This document shows positions 34,640-46,139 of a stretch of 64,000 bases of DNA, one piece after another. How positions within the stretch are numbered: position 1 is the stretch's first letter; every line of letters starts with the position of its first letter. Both the position numbers and the translations under genes were made by a program. This DNA comes from Gibbula magus (lineage: Eukaryota; Mollusca; Gastropoda; Trochida; Trochidae), in the NCBI GenBank assembly GCA_936450465.1, contig OW388291.1, positions 85,171,099-85,235,098 of the forward strand, written 5' to 3'. Below the pieces are notes generated by a model. It was not told the DNA's origin. It did not search any database and saw only the letters and a program-made list of their open reading frames with translations.

Positions 34640-34985
34640 AGATGCATGTATTTGAAAAGCAACACTCATTGTTTCAGCTCGTTCAACTAGAAAAGTCCCT
34701 ACGTCCTAGAAACGGCCAGCTGTACCTGGACATTTACACCGACCTGTTAAGGATCAAGCTTCTGATGCCAGCGACCACCATCATCTGGTCATCAATGTTG
34801 CCGAGCAGGCACTGGCAGTGGAGATGTCCAGGAGGACGCTTAACAAAACGGTGGCCAACCGTGTGCGCGAGATGGGAGGGGTTGTGGTCCAGCACCCATA
34901 TATATTTCTGTGAACGCTATTGACATGTTCTGTTGGGATGGGATCCACCTCTCCATCAGAGGCTTGCATGGATGCCTTCGTGAAT
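34640..34985 (+). pseudogene. Possible SGNH/GDSL-like hydrolase tail from a retroelement
   Basis: With one frameshift the plus strand reads AEQALAVEMSRRTLNKTVAN, REMGGVVVQHPYIS and then NAIDMFCWDGIHLSIRGLHG. The final DGIHLS..G resembles the catalytic Asp-x-x-His block of SGNH-like domains found in some retroelement polyproteins. Only the tail is visible. The alternative is chance similarity. Confidence 0.3.
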
Positions 34986-36618
34986 GAGATACATAGGGCA
35001 ATTGTGTTTTACTGCTAGAGCTTCAGGTAAAGTATGTGTTGTAGTATGGCTACTGAGGTGAGTTTCTTTAGGTCTTGGGTGGGCTTGGCCCTATGTGCTT
35101 GGCGTGGATCTTGTGGGTTGCTTTCATGTATATTTACTTCTTACTCAAAATTATAAGATTACGACTTTTCAGTCGGAATCTTACACCCCCTCACGTATCA
35201 GTGAAAAGAACGTTTCGGAGTTAGCTTATTTATTATCATATCATTATCTGCTGCTTTCGCTGCTGCTGCTGCTGCTGTTTTCCTGCTGGCAACTATAGTT
35301 GCCCTGATTACCAAATCAATATATATATATATATATATATATATTATGTTAGGAATGCCCTCAGATCCGCCCACCTCTGACCTTAACCCAAAATCCTTGT
35401 TTTTTCATTTACTTATTTCCATGCGGAGGTGTTTTGATAATGACTGGTACAGAAATAAAGCTGCTGTATTAACTGTATAAAAAGCAAAATACAGTTACAA
35501 GAATAACACATTCATGAAATCGTTTATATACGGATCAAACACCAGTTTTAAAAACTTTTAGCTCAATATGCAACTATTCGGATGAAGGTGGTTGTGTTAA
35601 GTAATAACCCAACCCTGGTCTGTTTGTACACAACACTACTAGTATCAAACTGAGATGATATTTTGCTCGTTGTAACTATAGAATCCCAAAACGTCTAACA
35701 TGTGGTTGTTGTCTCTAAGGTTAAACATTTCTTTGGTTACTTATTGCTATCCTATGACATTGTTTGTCATCTTCCCATACGCCTTTGCTGCACCACACGT
35801 AAGTTTTGAAGGATCAATATATCAATATAATTGTTCTCGTTACTAATGACAGTACATATTTGTATTATAAAGACATTTCTAATGCCCGCCAACGTATAGT
35901 ATACCTGTTCTATAATTTAATGTTGCAAAGGCCGAAGATATTGGGAGAAAAGAGATTTCGTTCACTTGCGTCCACCTCTTCTGCTGGTATCTGTGTCCTA
36001 TCTGAGTGCTCCTCATGGACTGACAGGAGAACACATCGTTAACAACGTTAGAGTTCTTGGAAAAAACTGAATACAATTACGTTTTTCAGTTGTCTGTCCT
36101 TACATTTATGAAAATATGTTTTAATTACAGTGACTCCCGTTTAACCTCACAAGTTTGTTACAGTTGCAAATCCACCCGATAGCTAGGTGTGCGGTTAAAC
36201 GTATCATTATTTGTATACAAATGCGAATGGAAGATTTGAAATAATGCCGCGTGAATGGCCAGGTTTCCGGATAGATGCTGTCATACGTCGGGATAAAGCT
36301 ATTGGTTAATTTGATTACTTTGATTACCCCCGATTATTTGACTTTTCAAAGCGTTATTTAATGTTCAGGTATTCAGTATTTGGATATACAAAGACAACAA
36401 GCATTGGCAGCCACTTTGTATGCTTCTTTAAAATTCAGCATCAATGATCTTCTATGATGGTATTTCGAACCTAAGTGTTCAGATATCTACGAAGGAGGCA
36501 GTTTCACAACCACAGAATTTGGAGCATATATTGCTGTTTGTGGAACAAAATGATTCATATTATTTACATTCAAGCTCAAGAGCATGTGAAACTTTCAAAT
36601 GCTTCAAACCTTTTACTT
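34986..36618. other. No gene recognised; two microsatellites
   Basis: Contains an interrupted (CTG)n run at 35251-35278 and an (AT)n run at 35319-35344. The remainder, about 1.5 kb, shows no coding frame of a known family. Confidence 0.45.
35319..35344. repeat. (AT)n microsatellite
   Basis: Thirteen uninterrupted AT dinucleotides. Confidence 0.9.
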
Positions 36619-37247
36619 ATAAGGTTTTAAGAACTCATATACATAACTTCATACTTTTATCTAATGTAATGTAAATGTTCACATTCAAGGTTATAGGTCA
36701 AGGTCACGATTTCTGAACTCTCTATAACAATCCTTGTTAACGCTTTAACGTGAACAGTTTTTGTGCTATGTGGCTCTTTTTTGGTACATATCAACTATGG
36801 AAAATTGCCAAGTTTTGAAAAGGTTATGGCTAAAATCCGTTAATAGTCAAGGTCACAACGAGGTCACGAATTAAGCCTCCTTTTGCGAATATGCCTTAAC
36901 TATTAGCACTTTGAACCTTTACATGAATGTTATACACAATGAAAAGTGATCATTCGGTGTGTGACCTTTAAAGTCAAAGTCCGGGTTAAGCGATATTGGT
37001 TAATGCCATGTAAAACCTTTAATCAAATTTGTTGATTATACTCCATGGGAATTCTTTGGACATGTTAACAATCAAAGTCAAAGGTCACGGTCACGATTTC
37101 TCGAGTTTCAAATTCAGTTGTCTTATGTGGTATATCTATAAAAAAAAAAAAAAATCCCAATTTATCGTGGCTGTGGAGAAGGCGGAACAGTTGAAGGACT
37201 GGACTGGACTGCTCTGCTTTTGCGGTGACCCGCAAATGCTAATCTAG
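36619..37247 (+). mobile_element. HINE-like GGTCA element, copy 4, 5-prime truncated
   Basis: A diverged copy of the GGTCA family, beginning inside the body (AACTCATATACATAACTTC). It ends with the hairpin TTTGCGG/CCGCAAA, ATGCTAAT and CTAG (37244-37247) before a T. The terminal hairpin is perfectly kept although the body has drifted, which supports a terminal function. Confidence 0.7.
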
Positions 37248-37711
37248 TTAATGTTGGCATTAATAATGAGTATGCCATGTCATGATGTGACAAGTACTTG
37301 AATCTTGTGTCTGAATTGACAGGAGCAACTTGTACACTAATAACTTCACATAAGATACATATTTGAAACAGAAAGTTATCTGTTATATTTCATTTACCCC
37401 TTTTCCCTTTCTATGGTTCAGTGAAATTATTAACTGTGCAATTTCTTTTCGGAGTGTAGTATTTGTCAATGTTATTTAATTGCTTGGTGCTCAAAGATCA
37501 GATAGATTAGATTTGGTTTCCTTCTTTTAAAAAAAGGTATTTGTTATTAAACTGGAACATAATTGAAAGCTTATTTTTCGTGAGATTTCCATTGTATAGC
37601 ACTGAATTATGTTATCGGACTGATATCAAATTTTGAGTAAAGTCAATCAGTACATATTCCTTCTTATTAACAAAGATACATTTCAAGGAAGGATTAATTA
37701 GATGCCTTTCC
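37248..37711. other. No gene recognised
   Basis: AT-rich spacer between the GGTCA element and the relic exon 1. No repeat or coding frame was recognised. Confidence 0.4.
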
Positions 37712-37715
37712 ATGT

Positions 37716-38240
37716 TTTACACTACAGACCATCCTTTCAGTCTAACAGAGAGTTCTGTGCACATGACTCGTCCGTAAGATTCGTAAGTGTGCAGAAACAT
37801 AAGACGCGATGGTGATTGACATGATCAGAATTGTAACAAGGAAACAAGACATTGTGTGTGAAGTTTAAGATGGGCACGTCGATGTTAAATGTCGACAGTA
37901 TGATATTAGATAGGAAGTTTATATTCCGTTAAGTTCCTTCTTTACTTGCATTCATTGACAAAGATAAATGATAATGTTAAATGCCCTGTAATTTGATATG
38001 CATACGAGAAAATAAAGCTGAAATGTGTATTTCCTTTTAAAGTTCATTGTATTTTCTGAATATCTGTATCTGAATTGCACATGATGTACTACATTGCTAT
38101 GCGGAAAAGTTTATCTAAATGTTGTAGTAGTCTTTAACTTTAATCAATAGTGAATACAACAATATGAAATATGAATTGAGTGTTATCAATATTGTCATAT
38201 CAGTTAATGGTAAAAACCTTTTAAAGCATATTTGGTTTAC
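37716..38240 (-). pseudogene. Relic of exon 1 and upstream region of the 516-residue gene family
   Basis: The segment 37716-37838 matches exon 1 of genes A and B on the minus strand. One frame still gives HTYESYGR, MCTELSVRLKG and SVV, parallel to HTYEPYGR, MCKELSVRLKG and CVV of gene A. The start ATG has become TTG, a frameshift falls in the signal peptide, and a stop follows SVV. Similarity continues upstream to about 38240 (GTTAATGGTAAAAACCTTTT near 38203, as at 43858). No exon 2 or 3 follows. It is a decayed third member in the same orientation as gene A. Confidence 0.7.
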
Positions 38241-38369
38241 ACTGAGAATCAACAAGAACACAGAAGTAACTTTTGATGAAAGTTACATGAAAAAGAAAAT
38301 GCTGAAGTCAACAAATCACAACACAGAAGTAGCTTCATTCATTCTAGCTATGAATATGATGATGTAAAA

Positions 38370-39405
38370 CAAATATAAAAAATCGCCAAAAATTCAAAAA
38401 TTCACCAAATCGTGTTACATTCTACAATGCACCACTCCTAGTGGTGAAGAAGACATGTACCAAATTTGAAAATGATGAGATGAACAGTTTTTCTGTTATC
38501 GATAGGAAAAAAAATGCTCAGAATTTTACTAAGTTAAAAAATACAAAAATTCGCCAAAAATTAAAAAATTCACCAATTAGGTTTAAACTTCGCAATGCAC
38601 CTCCCCTAGTAGTGACGAAGACCTGTACCAAATTTGAAAAGGATGAGATCAATGTACCAAATTTGAAAATGATGAGATGAACAGTTTTTCTATTATCGAT
38701 CGGAAAAAAAATGCTCAGATTTTGACACACAATCTACAATTTAGAATCCCCATGGGCCAAGTAGTCTGCACACAACTTTTCAGCTCGCTAGACCTTTGGA
38801 ACTGGAGAAGAAGATGAAAATAGGTTTTTAAGGATGTGACCCTGTGACCCCATTTGGGGTCACGGGGTCACGAAATCTACAATTTAGAATCCCCTTGGGC
38901 CAAGGAGTCTGCACACAACTTTTCAGCTCTCTAGACCTTTTGGAACTGGAGTAGAAGATGAAAATAGCTTTTTAACGATGTGACCCCTTTGACCCCATTT
39001 GGGGTCACGAAATCTACAATTTAGAATCCCCATTGGCCAAGGAGTCTGCACATAACATTTCAGCTCTGTGGAGTCATTGGTTCTCGAGAAGAAGTTGAAA
39101 AAGAGAAAAGTTTACGGATGGACGGACGCCGGACACCATGCCATGCCATAAGCCCATCGGGCCTTTCAGGCCTGATGAGCTGAAAAATTAAAAATTCGCC
39201 AAAAATTAGAAAAATCACCAATTCGGTTTACACTTCGCACTGCATCTCTCCTAGTGGTGACGAAGACCTTACCAAATTTGAAAAGGATAAGATGAATAGA
39301 TTTCTGTAAACGATCAGACAAAAATTGTCTTCGGACGGACGGAATCATTTGTATTACTTTATACCCCCGACCTTTTTTTAAGGTCGGGGGTATAAAAAGG
39401 AATAT
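38370..39405 (+). mobile_element. Palindrome-ended element with 'CGCCAAAAATT' tandem units
   Basis: Units with TTCACCAAATCG and CTAGTGGTGAAGAAGAC repeat about three times. A short GGACGGACGGAAT tract and the palindrome TATACCCCCGACC/GGTCGGGGGTATA (39360-39392) close the element. A copy of the 145-bp family (38729-39181) is inserted in it. A related, more regular array without a clear palindrome lies at 47284-47680. Confidence 0.7.
38729..39181 (+). mobile_element. 145-bp family, copy 2, nested
   Basis: About three units of the family seen at 410-2440 (CAATTTAGAATCCCC), followed by GGATGGACGGACGCC, CACCATGCCATGCCATA and the palindrome AGCCCATCGGGCC/GGCCTGATGAGCT (39150-39181). It splits the element at 38370-39405, so it moved later. 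Confidence 0.8.
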
Positions 39406-39685
39406 GCACGACATAGCGAGGAAGTGATTTGGTATTTATTGCTTTGCTTTTCGGCCATTTTGTTTATTGCTTGTTCATTACGCTATATGTCTCTGTCAAG
39501 AGGCCAAATCGTGTTGTCCTTTAAACATATAACTCTGTAGTGTGGCTGTAGCGTATTGATGTGTGTGGCAATATAGTTTTGTCTTATAGCTATATCACTA
39601 ACCACACAAATTTACAAAAAAGGAATACAGCCTGAATTATCATCTGATAAAAAAGCTAATCTTAGATTAATACAGATTCTCATCT

Positions 39686-42600
39686 TCATTTGTGTATAAA
39701 CCATTTAGTCTCCACTCTTTTCAGAGTTACAGGTTTTCTAGATCCTTTCACTGCAGACAGTGCACAAGTCAGAATCCCTTTGATATCTACATTACAATAC
39801 TCCCATCTGAAACCCTTGTGCATACTTGGCTCAAGATACAATCTTATGTAAACTGTTCTTTGATTTAAGCGAAAACGTACAACATTTCGAACGATGTCAA
39901 CCACCCCACCCTTCTCCTTGGTAATAGTCGCAACTCTGATCCTGTGACTTTCTTGGAGTTTCTCAAGCATGTCCTGTTGTGGGCCTAGCACGATTCTTCC
40001 GTTATTTTTGCGATGAAAAATCAATTCCCATGCATTGTTGTCAACATACCACTTTTGTTTATACAGTGGGAATCGTTTCTTCTTCCCTGTTGTAACGACT
40101 GAGGAAGATGTGCAGGCATACAGAAGATCATCCAAGTAAATGAAATATCCACAGATGTCGTGTGATGTTATTATCAAAATATTTGCCTCCAGAACTAGTT
40201 TATTTTCATTTTGAATCAACAGTTTTACTCTGTGACCCTTTTGTACGCTGTGATATAATTTTTCAGGTTTAAATTCTGAGGATGGTGACGTATAAACTTC
40301 AACCCAGGGCTTGGAAGGTACAAGGAAGCCCTCCTGTTGCTGTCGGCGTCTGGTAGTTTTAGCCCATTTCCTCCCTAGTCTATTACACTTGGTCATCACC
40401 CTTAACGTTCTACTTGGTGTCACAATACACAAACAACCGAACATTCCATTGTTTTGGAAACTGAATCGGATTTCCGATTTCATGATCTTTACATATTGTA
40501 CTTTTTGATGCAAGTATCTTCTTGCGTTGACCCAGATCATGTCACAAGCAATTTGGGCATAATTTATTCCTCGTGGTTTATAACTCTTGTCAACCTTTTG
40601 GTTTGCATATTTTGAAGCCGTTGGTTTTCTTCCATACCAGATCATGTGAACACGGGTGTAATTAACAATTTTATCTTCATCAATTGTTTTTTTAATCAAA
40701 TATCCCGAGGAACAAATGCACATTCTTATTTTCAAAACTCTAAAGTCGTTGATGTTGTGTGTACGTGGAGAACTAGTGTATGAATACCACCCACATATCT
40801 CAGACTCGTTCTTTCCTCGAATGGCAAACTTCGGTATATTAATCAATGTCTCTTGTTGGACTGAGCTGTGCATGATGCCAACATTTATGTGCATGCCAGC
40901 CAAGATACAAGCAAGAAGCTTTTGTGTCGAGCCATAGATTACTGTGCCGTTTTGTGAGACTTCAAACAGTTTCATCCACGATTTAATCCTGAACACTGAA
41001 ATGATCAATGCCTTCATTCAACCAAAAGAATCAATTATTTTTAACCTAATCATTATGCGATATGAAATTCTATTCATATTAATACTCTCGGAACATTCTA
41101 GGTGTCAGTGATATTAAATTAATTGTTAGTAATCCTCTCTTAGTTCTCTAATCTGGTGAGCAACACCAATTCTTACGAAGCCACTTAAATTAAATATAAC
41201 AAACTCCACTATTTACTAACAAACTATTATGAGATATGTTATTATATCTTTATGTATATATTACTCTTAAAACCATTCCTACAGTAGTTGATTTATAACC
41301 ACCTCAAACTGTCAGGCATATAAGCAATTTCCTCTTGCTCCTCCAACCTGTTGAGAACTTCCTCATCGTGAGATCATTTTTTAAATTGCTTTCAAGCTCA
41401 ATATTTGTTTATGGGTTTGACTGTTAGAGTTGGATAGCATATGCTCGTACAAGATTATTGATGCATTCAAGAAACAAATCATAACGTCAAGTCCCCACTT
41501 ACCCTTCTGACCATGAAGCAGTTCGACACAGGTAATCTGGCCCGTCCGTGTCCTCAGACACACCTGAAACACAATCTCGTCTTCTTGGGCAACATTCAGT
41601 ACCTGCTTTCAAAACGTTACTTTTATATGTCATTTTCTTTTAGATACATCAATCTTATTACGTTGTTTGAGTGGCCGAATCGAGCAGGTGCCCGTTATAT
41701 TGAGTGGCCTTTAACTAAGGCAGATTCGACAGTACATATTGTTTCTCCATCTTAACCCTAGACAGTAACTCTGTGTTCGTGAAATGTGACGGCGTTAAGG
41801 AGTTCCTCACCACTGATACTGCACACCCTCATATTTTAGATTAAGATGATGCACAGCCTTGTTAGTCCATTAAAGTAACAGTGTCATTCAAGTGGTAGAG
41901 TTTTCTCAGTCTTCTCAGTTTTTTAAATTATTATAAAAAAAATTAGCCCGGATACATATAATTAATTAATTAATTTAACAAGTGTTTTTTTCCTGCAATT
42001 CTTGATATTTATTGACTAAAAAGGTTATTTTCTTAACGATACAACAAATTGGGTCTATTTCAGTTTTACTCAAACTGCTGAAGAATAAATAAGAACAAGT
42101 TCTATGGATAGTCAACTTCTTTATTGATATGAGTGCGACGTTTCGATGCAGATACTAGCACCGTTATCAAGCAAGTGGTACATTATCATGACAACCAGGA
42201 GAATATATACAATTATGGTAATTATGTTTTTACATGTGATTGGATTGATGTACATAGTTGTAACAACATTGTTAAGGAGAGAATGGGTATACACAAGATA
42301 TTAGGTTGATGTGAAGATGGACAATGAATATACTGAGGAAGCCAGATGAGCAGATTGAGGATTACTGGTGATTGGATTTAATTAGATCATGATAGGCTAG
42401 GGGTACATAATAGCCTTGATCTCTATTCAGGACAGGATTAAAGCGCTTAATGCTGATTGCTTCCAAAATCTTCCTTGATTTAAAGTCACTGCAGTTTACT
42501 TTTAATGTGCTGATGTTGTTCCACAGGATTGAGTGGTCGGGATTGCCTTTGATGTGATCCGACAGGGCTGATTTGGAGTCACTGTTCTTGACAGAGGTTT

Positions 42601-43470
42601 GGTGTTCCTTGATTCTCATCGGAAGTGGCCTTGAGGTTTCGCCGATGTAGCTGTCACCACATTCACATGGAATGTGATAAACAACACCAGCGGGATCTTC
42701 TTGTTTTGTTGAGGCTGGTCGACCATTGGCATGGAGATGGTTCCTTAACAATGTTGTTACAACTATGTACATCAATCCAATCACATGTAAAAACATAATT
42801 ACCATAATTGTATATATTCTCCTGGTTGTCATGATAATGTACCACTTGCTTGATAACGGTGCTAGTATCTGCATCGAAACGTCGCACTCATATCAATAAA
42901 GAAGTTGACTATCTATAGAACTTGTTCTTATTCATCATACCAGCTTCTAAAATGCCTCTCAAAGAAGAAATGCTGAAGAATAACAATGAAAATAAATTTT
43001 GTTCTTGTTTAGAAGAGTTACCACGAAACTTTTATTCAAATAAAGACATAATCATGAAATATGTTTGGTGGTTTATGAAAAGTATGCAGTTATGCAATTA
43101 TTTTACACCTAATTGATTTATCAACCCAGATTGAAATATTTATCATATAACTATTCCAAATGGTTACTATTTTACCAATTTAAGAAACATCGTCAGATGT
43201 CAATTACTTGTCCGTTAAATACAGTAATTTGCAATATAAATTATTTTATTTACTTACTGTTTCTTTCCAAATAATAAAAAGACACAATACCTGTGGGTTG
43301 TTGTTGTCTAGGAAGGACACCTTGCAGGAAAAAGTCTCATGCTTAAACACCACACAACATCCTTTCAGTCTAACGGAAAGCTCTTTGCACATGTTTCGTC
43401 CATAAGGCTCGTACGTGTGTTGAAACACACAGGAGACAAAAGTTATTGTCATCAGAATTACAAACAGCAT
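39686..43470 (-). CDS. Gene A: secreted Cys-rich protein, 516 residues, three exons
   Basis: Predicted exons on the minus strand: 43470-43291 (60 codons, phase 0, donor CAG|GTATTG), 41563-41503 (61 nt, acceptor TTTCAG, donor AAGG|GTAAGT) and 40995-39686 (acceptor CAG|TGTTC, ends at TAA after KWFIHK). Exon 1 encodes a signal peptide (MLFVILMTITFVSCV), then HTYEPYGRNMCKEL. Exon 2 gives VCLRTRTGQITCVELL. Exon 3 contains KLFEVSQNGTVIYGST (an N-glycosylation site at about residue 96), ESEICGWYSY, a basic stretch TTRRR near residues 294-298 that could be a convertase site, SHDICGYFIYL and LYACTSSS. Two halves share W..(L/V)(F/Y) and (E/D)ICG(W/Y) motifs, which suggests internal duplication. The ORF start used by a simple search (41017) lies in intron 2. 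I do not recognise the family; an FGF-like beta-trefoil is a weak guess. Intron 1 (1727 bp) holds a Penelope-like insertion. Confidence 0.75.
42137..42170 (-). ncRNA. Degenerate hammerhead-like motif in the left arm
   Basis: The inverted copy of 42850-42883, with the same TTGATAA, stem and GAAACGTC. Both arms keep the stem-loop although the core heptamer deviates from the consensus in the same way. Confidence 0.45.
42362..42874 (-). CDS. GIY-YIG endonuclease remnant of the Penelope-like element
   Basis: From about 42730 down, the ORF gives KQEDPAGVVYHIPCECGD, SYIGETSRPLPMRIKEHQ, SALSDHIKGNPDHSILW and ILEAISIKRFNPVLNRDQGY. This is the complete GIY-YIG domain in its usual order: V-Y.IPC, Cys-Gly-x-Ser-Tyr-Ile-Gly-Glu-Thr, Arg of RIKEH, H...H, Glu of LEAI, and the LNRDQGY tail. 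The N-terminal 45 codons run through the inverted arm and are not native. The domain would nick DNA for target-primed insertion. It is open and may be fairly young, but without a polymerase it cannot act alone. Confidence 0.8.
   Translation of the reverse strand: MQILAPLSSKWYIIMTTRRIYTIMVIMFLHVIGLMYIVVTTLLRNHLHANGRPASTKQEDPAGVVYHIPCECGDSYIGETSRPLPMRIKEHQTSVKNSDSKSALSDHIKGNPDHSILWNNISTLKVNCSDFKSRKILEAISIKRFNPVLNRDQGYYVPLAYHDLIKSNHQ
42850..42883 (+). ncRNA. Degenerate hammerhead-ribozyme-like motif in the right arm
   Basis: TTGATAA, a 6-bp stem CGGTGC/GCATCG (one G-U pair) with loop TAGTATCT, then AAAC and GTC. Hammerheads have CUGAUGA, stem II, GAAAC and a cleavage GUC; Penelope-like pseudo-LTRs are known to carry them. 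Here the core has changed (C to U and G to A), so activity is unlikely. The mirror copy is at 42137-42170 on the minus strand. Confidence 0.45.
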
Positions 43471-43895
43471 TTTGAAACAAGGGAAATAAGATATTGTTTG
43501 TGCAAGTTCATATGGACATGTCAATGTTCAATAATGGTAGACGTCGGTATAACATTGGATTGTCAGTTTACTTTCTTCAAAATTCCTCTTTCCTGGCATT
43601 CATGTAAATAAGATAAATCATAATGTTGAATTTCCTGTGATGTTACTTTAAAATAAGATATGAATACGAGAAAATAAAGCGGGAATGTGTATTTCCTATC
43701 AAAATTCATTGTAACGAGGGATTATCTGCATCTTAATTGCACATGATGTACGTTATTACTATACAGGAAAGTGTATCTAAATGTTCTATTAGTTTTTAAC
43801 GTAAATCAATCGTGAATGCAACAATAAAAATTGAGTGTTATCAATATCTTTATGTCGGTTAATGGTAAAAACCTTTAAAAGCATGTTTGGTTTCT
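43471..43895 (-). promoter_or_regulatory. Conserved upstream region of gene A
   Basis: Similarity to the regions upstream of gene B (61615-62035) and of the relic (37839-38240) continues about 400 bp past the start codon. Shared blocks, plus-strand view: AACATTGGAT (43551, a CCAAT box on the gene strand), CCTCTTTCCTGG (about 43585), GAGAAAATAAAGC (about 43668) and GTTAATGGTAAAAACCTTT (about 43858). These probably include promoter and 5-prime UTR. No TATA box is certain. Confidence 0.5.
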
Positions 43896-43914
43896 GATCT
43901 TTGGACACCGATAA

Positions 43915-44370
43915 TCAGTTGTTTTATTTTATTATGTCCCCCGAAATTTTTTTCGGGAGACATAATGTTTTCGCCTCCGTCCGTTATTCCGTTATTCCCA
44001 AATGCTTTCTTTTCCGGGCCATATCTAAAAAAACGTTCAATATTTTTTCACCAAACTTGGTATTTGCTTAGACCTAGTGATAGAGTGGTGCCTTTTGCTA
44101 CTTTGGCTATTCTGATTTTTTTTTACTGGTTTCCATTGCAACAATTTCATTATAGTGCATATTGGGGGTAGGGACGTTTTCCGGCCTCTATTTCAAAATC
44201 TATCAAGTATTTAATTACGAAACTTGGTATGTGGTTAGACCTAGTGGTGGAGTGGTGCCTTTTGCTATTTTGGTTATTCTGATTTTTATATTTGTTCTGG
44301 TTTCCATGGAAATAGTTTGAACTTAGTGCATATAGGGATAAAGAACCTTTTCAGACCTCTATCTCAAAAT
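43915..44370 (+). mobile_element. Palindrome-headed element with two tandem units
   Basis: The head palindrome is TGTCCCCCGAAA/TTTCGGGAGACA (43935-43961), then CTCCGTCCGTTATTCCG, then two diverged units with GAGTGGTGCCTTTTGCTA and GGTTTCCAT. Unit content parallels the 171-bp units of 16554-17530 (GTGGTGCCTTTTGATATTTT, GTTTCCATAGAAAC), so the two families are related. Confidence 0.65.
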
Positions 44371-46139
44371 CATAAGTGAAAAATAATGTCAAGAGGACTG
44401 AATTGGAAACTGGATTGAAAGTTGGAGCTGGGGACATCACAGTGCATCACATGCAAATATTTCTAGTTCTGTATAAAACCTATTTTGAAGACATCAATAA
44501 TGTTTTCAAAATATAAGTTTAGTTTTTACAAAAGTAACGTTCTAGAACATACCCAAAGTACAAACCACTTGAATATCCAGGTGTAATGAATCCGTTCTAT
44601 TGAGATTTGAAAAACTCCAGAAACAATTTACATTGTAATTTTGTTTGTATTTGTTAGCAAGATTGTAATAAAGATATAAAGCTTAATAAATACAAATATA
44701 AAATAATATATAAATATATATAAATATTAAATATACAATAATCTAACATTTTACAGTTATTTTTATTTCAATGTTACCTTGTCGACCATTGGTACACGTG
44801 TTGTGAGTCATATTGATAATTGAACTGGAGCTAGATTCTAAATTCTTTAAAGGATAGTTGCAAAAATTGGTCAAAATCGGATTCATTAAAATGGGATGTC
44901 AATTTGACAATTGCTCGATTTTAAATTTCTGAAATCGGTCCATAAATTACTTATAAACAGCCTTTTAAAAAATGCCTAATTTAGCCCCGGCAACCAGAAT
45001 GAAAGTCTACGGGGAAGTGGCCCCTGAAGGGATGACTTCTGTGACGCCACTGGAGAAATCTCATTATCAGGGATAGTCATAATTCAATGTAATTTCGCAA
45101 CATTTTGATTGTTAATTTCACTAACATATCGTCAATCAAACAGCTTAAATTTTCCATATATCGAATGTTTAGATATCCAAAATAGGTAATTCCGCAGATG
45201 ACAATTACATAATTATTGCATAAACATGTGTTTTTGGCGATTTAACACACCTCCTAAATTCATCTAGAGGTAGTGATAATCATCATTAATTAATTATTGT
45301 GGCGCCACGGACGCCAGCTGTCTAGCGGCCCTCGTCTGTGGTTAATCATGGTGTCTACAAACGGATCCCGGCGCTGATCACGGCATTGTTAAAATTGGTA
45401 AATTAAAATCGTCTTAATGATCAATTGCAAGTGTATATTGTCTCGATTTCATGTTCAAATGATTCAGATATACAATGTCAATAGACGTAATCATCTGTCA
45501 TTCATGAGAAAAATGCATTTCACCAGATCTTTAAATAGTGTACACAGATATGTGATAATCCATCAAAGAAATATTTCATGAAACGACGTCTCTCCTACAT
45601 GTATATGTTTTACTCACTCGTACTTCTTCAGCTCATCAGCTACATTTAGAGACATATCGTTTCCGACATTGAGTTTAACTGTAATTGAACATAAAAGTAT
45701 CTCTTAACAATAATTGTCTTCTCTCTATGAGTTTCATAGATTTCTATAACTCAAATAGCATTTCCGTTGAGTTGAGTTGAGTTGAGTAATTTACAGTTAG
45801 TATGACTGTTCAATAGTTAAATCAAGGTGAATTTAGACCGCAAATCGTTCACAACCAGTAAATGAACCTTCACCATGTCCAGGTGTCTACATAATTAAAT
45901 CGTTCAACTGCACTGAGAATTCATATATATTCATTAATTACTCTAAACATGATGGTGTATTGGGTTTGTCGTTTATAACAATTACCTTAAACTTAATTAT
46001 CCGCAAGACATTGTTTCACAGGCACCTTTCCATTTTTTTTAATGTTGTAAATGTGTGCAGAATCAGGCACAATAATAAATGTTGACATAGAATATGTCTT
46101 GTATGTCGATGAAAAGTTGTATTTTATCCAAAATAATTT
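44371..46139. other. No gene recognised
   Basis: Mostly AT-rich. A more GC-rich patch (44980-45060 and 45299-45390, with GTGGCGCCACGGACGCCAGC) stands out and may be an element end or a regulatory block; no frame supports a gene. A small (GTTGA)n run lies at 45768-45787. Confidence 0.35.

Larger units (their letters stand above)
42089..42970 (-). mobile_element. Penelope-like element with inverted terminal repeats, RT deleted
   Basis: Inverted arms of about 190 bp (42089-42278 and 42740-42931) surround a GIY-YIG ORF. A 13-bp direct repeat TGCTGAAGAATAA (42076-42088 and 42971-42983) fits a target-site duplication. The matching intron of gene B (near 60490-60510) lacks the element, so insertion followed the gene duplication. 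The reverse transcriptase is absent, so this is an internally deleted copy. Inverted pseudo-LTRs and a C-terminal GIY-YIG domain are known Penelope-like features. Confidence 0.8.

Noticed and set aside
39166..39414. 82-codon minus-strand ORF
   Set aside because: It runs through the tail of two nested palindrome-ended elements.
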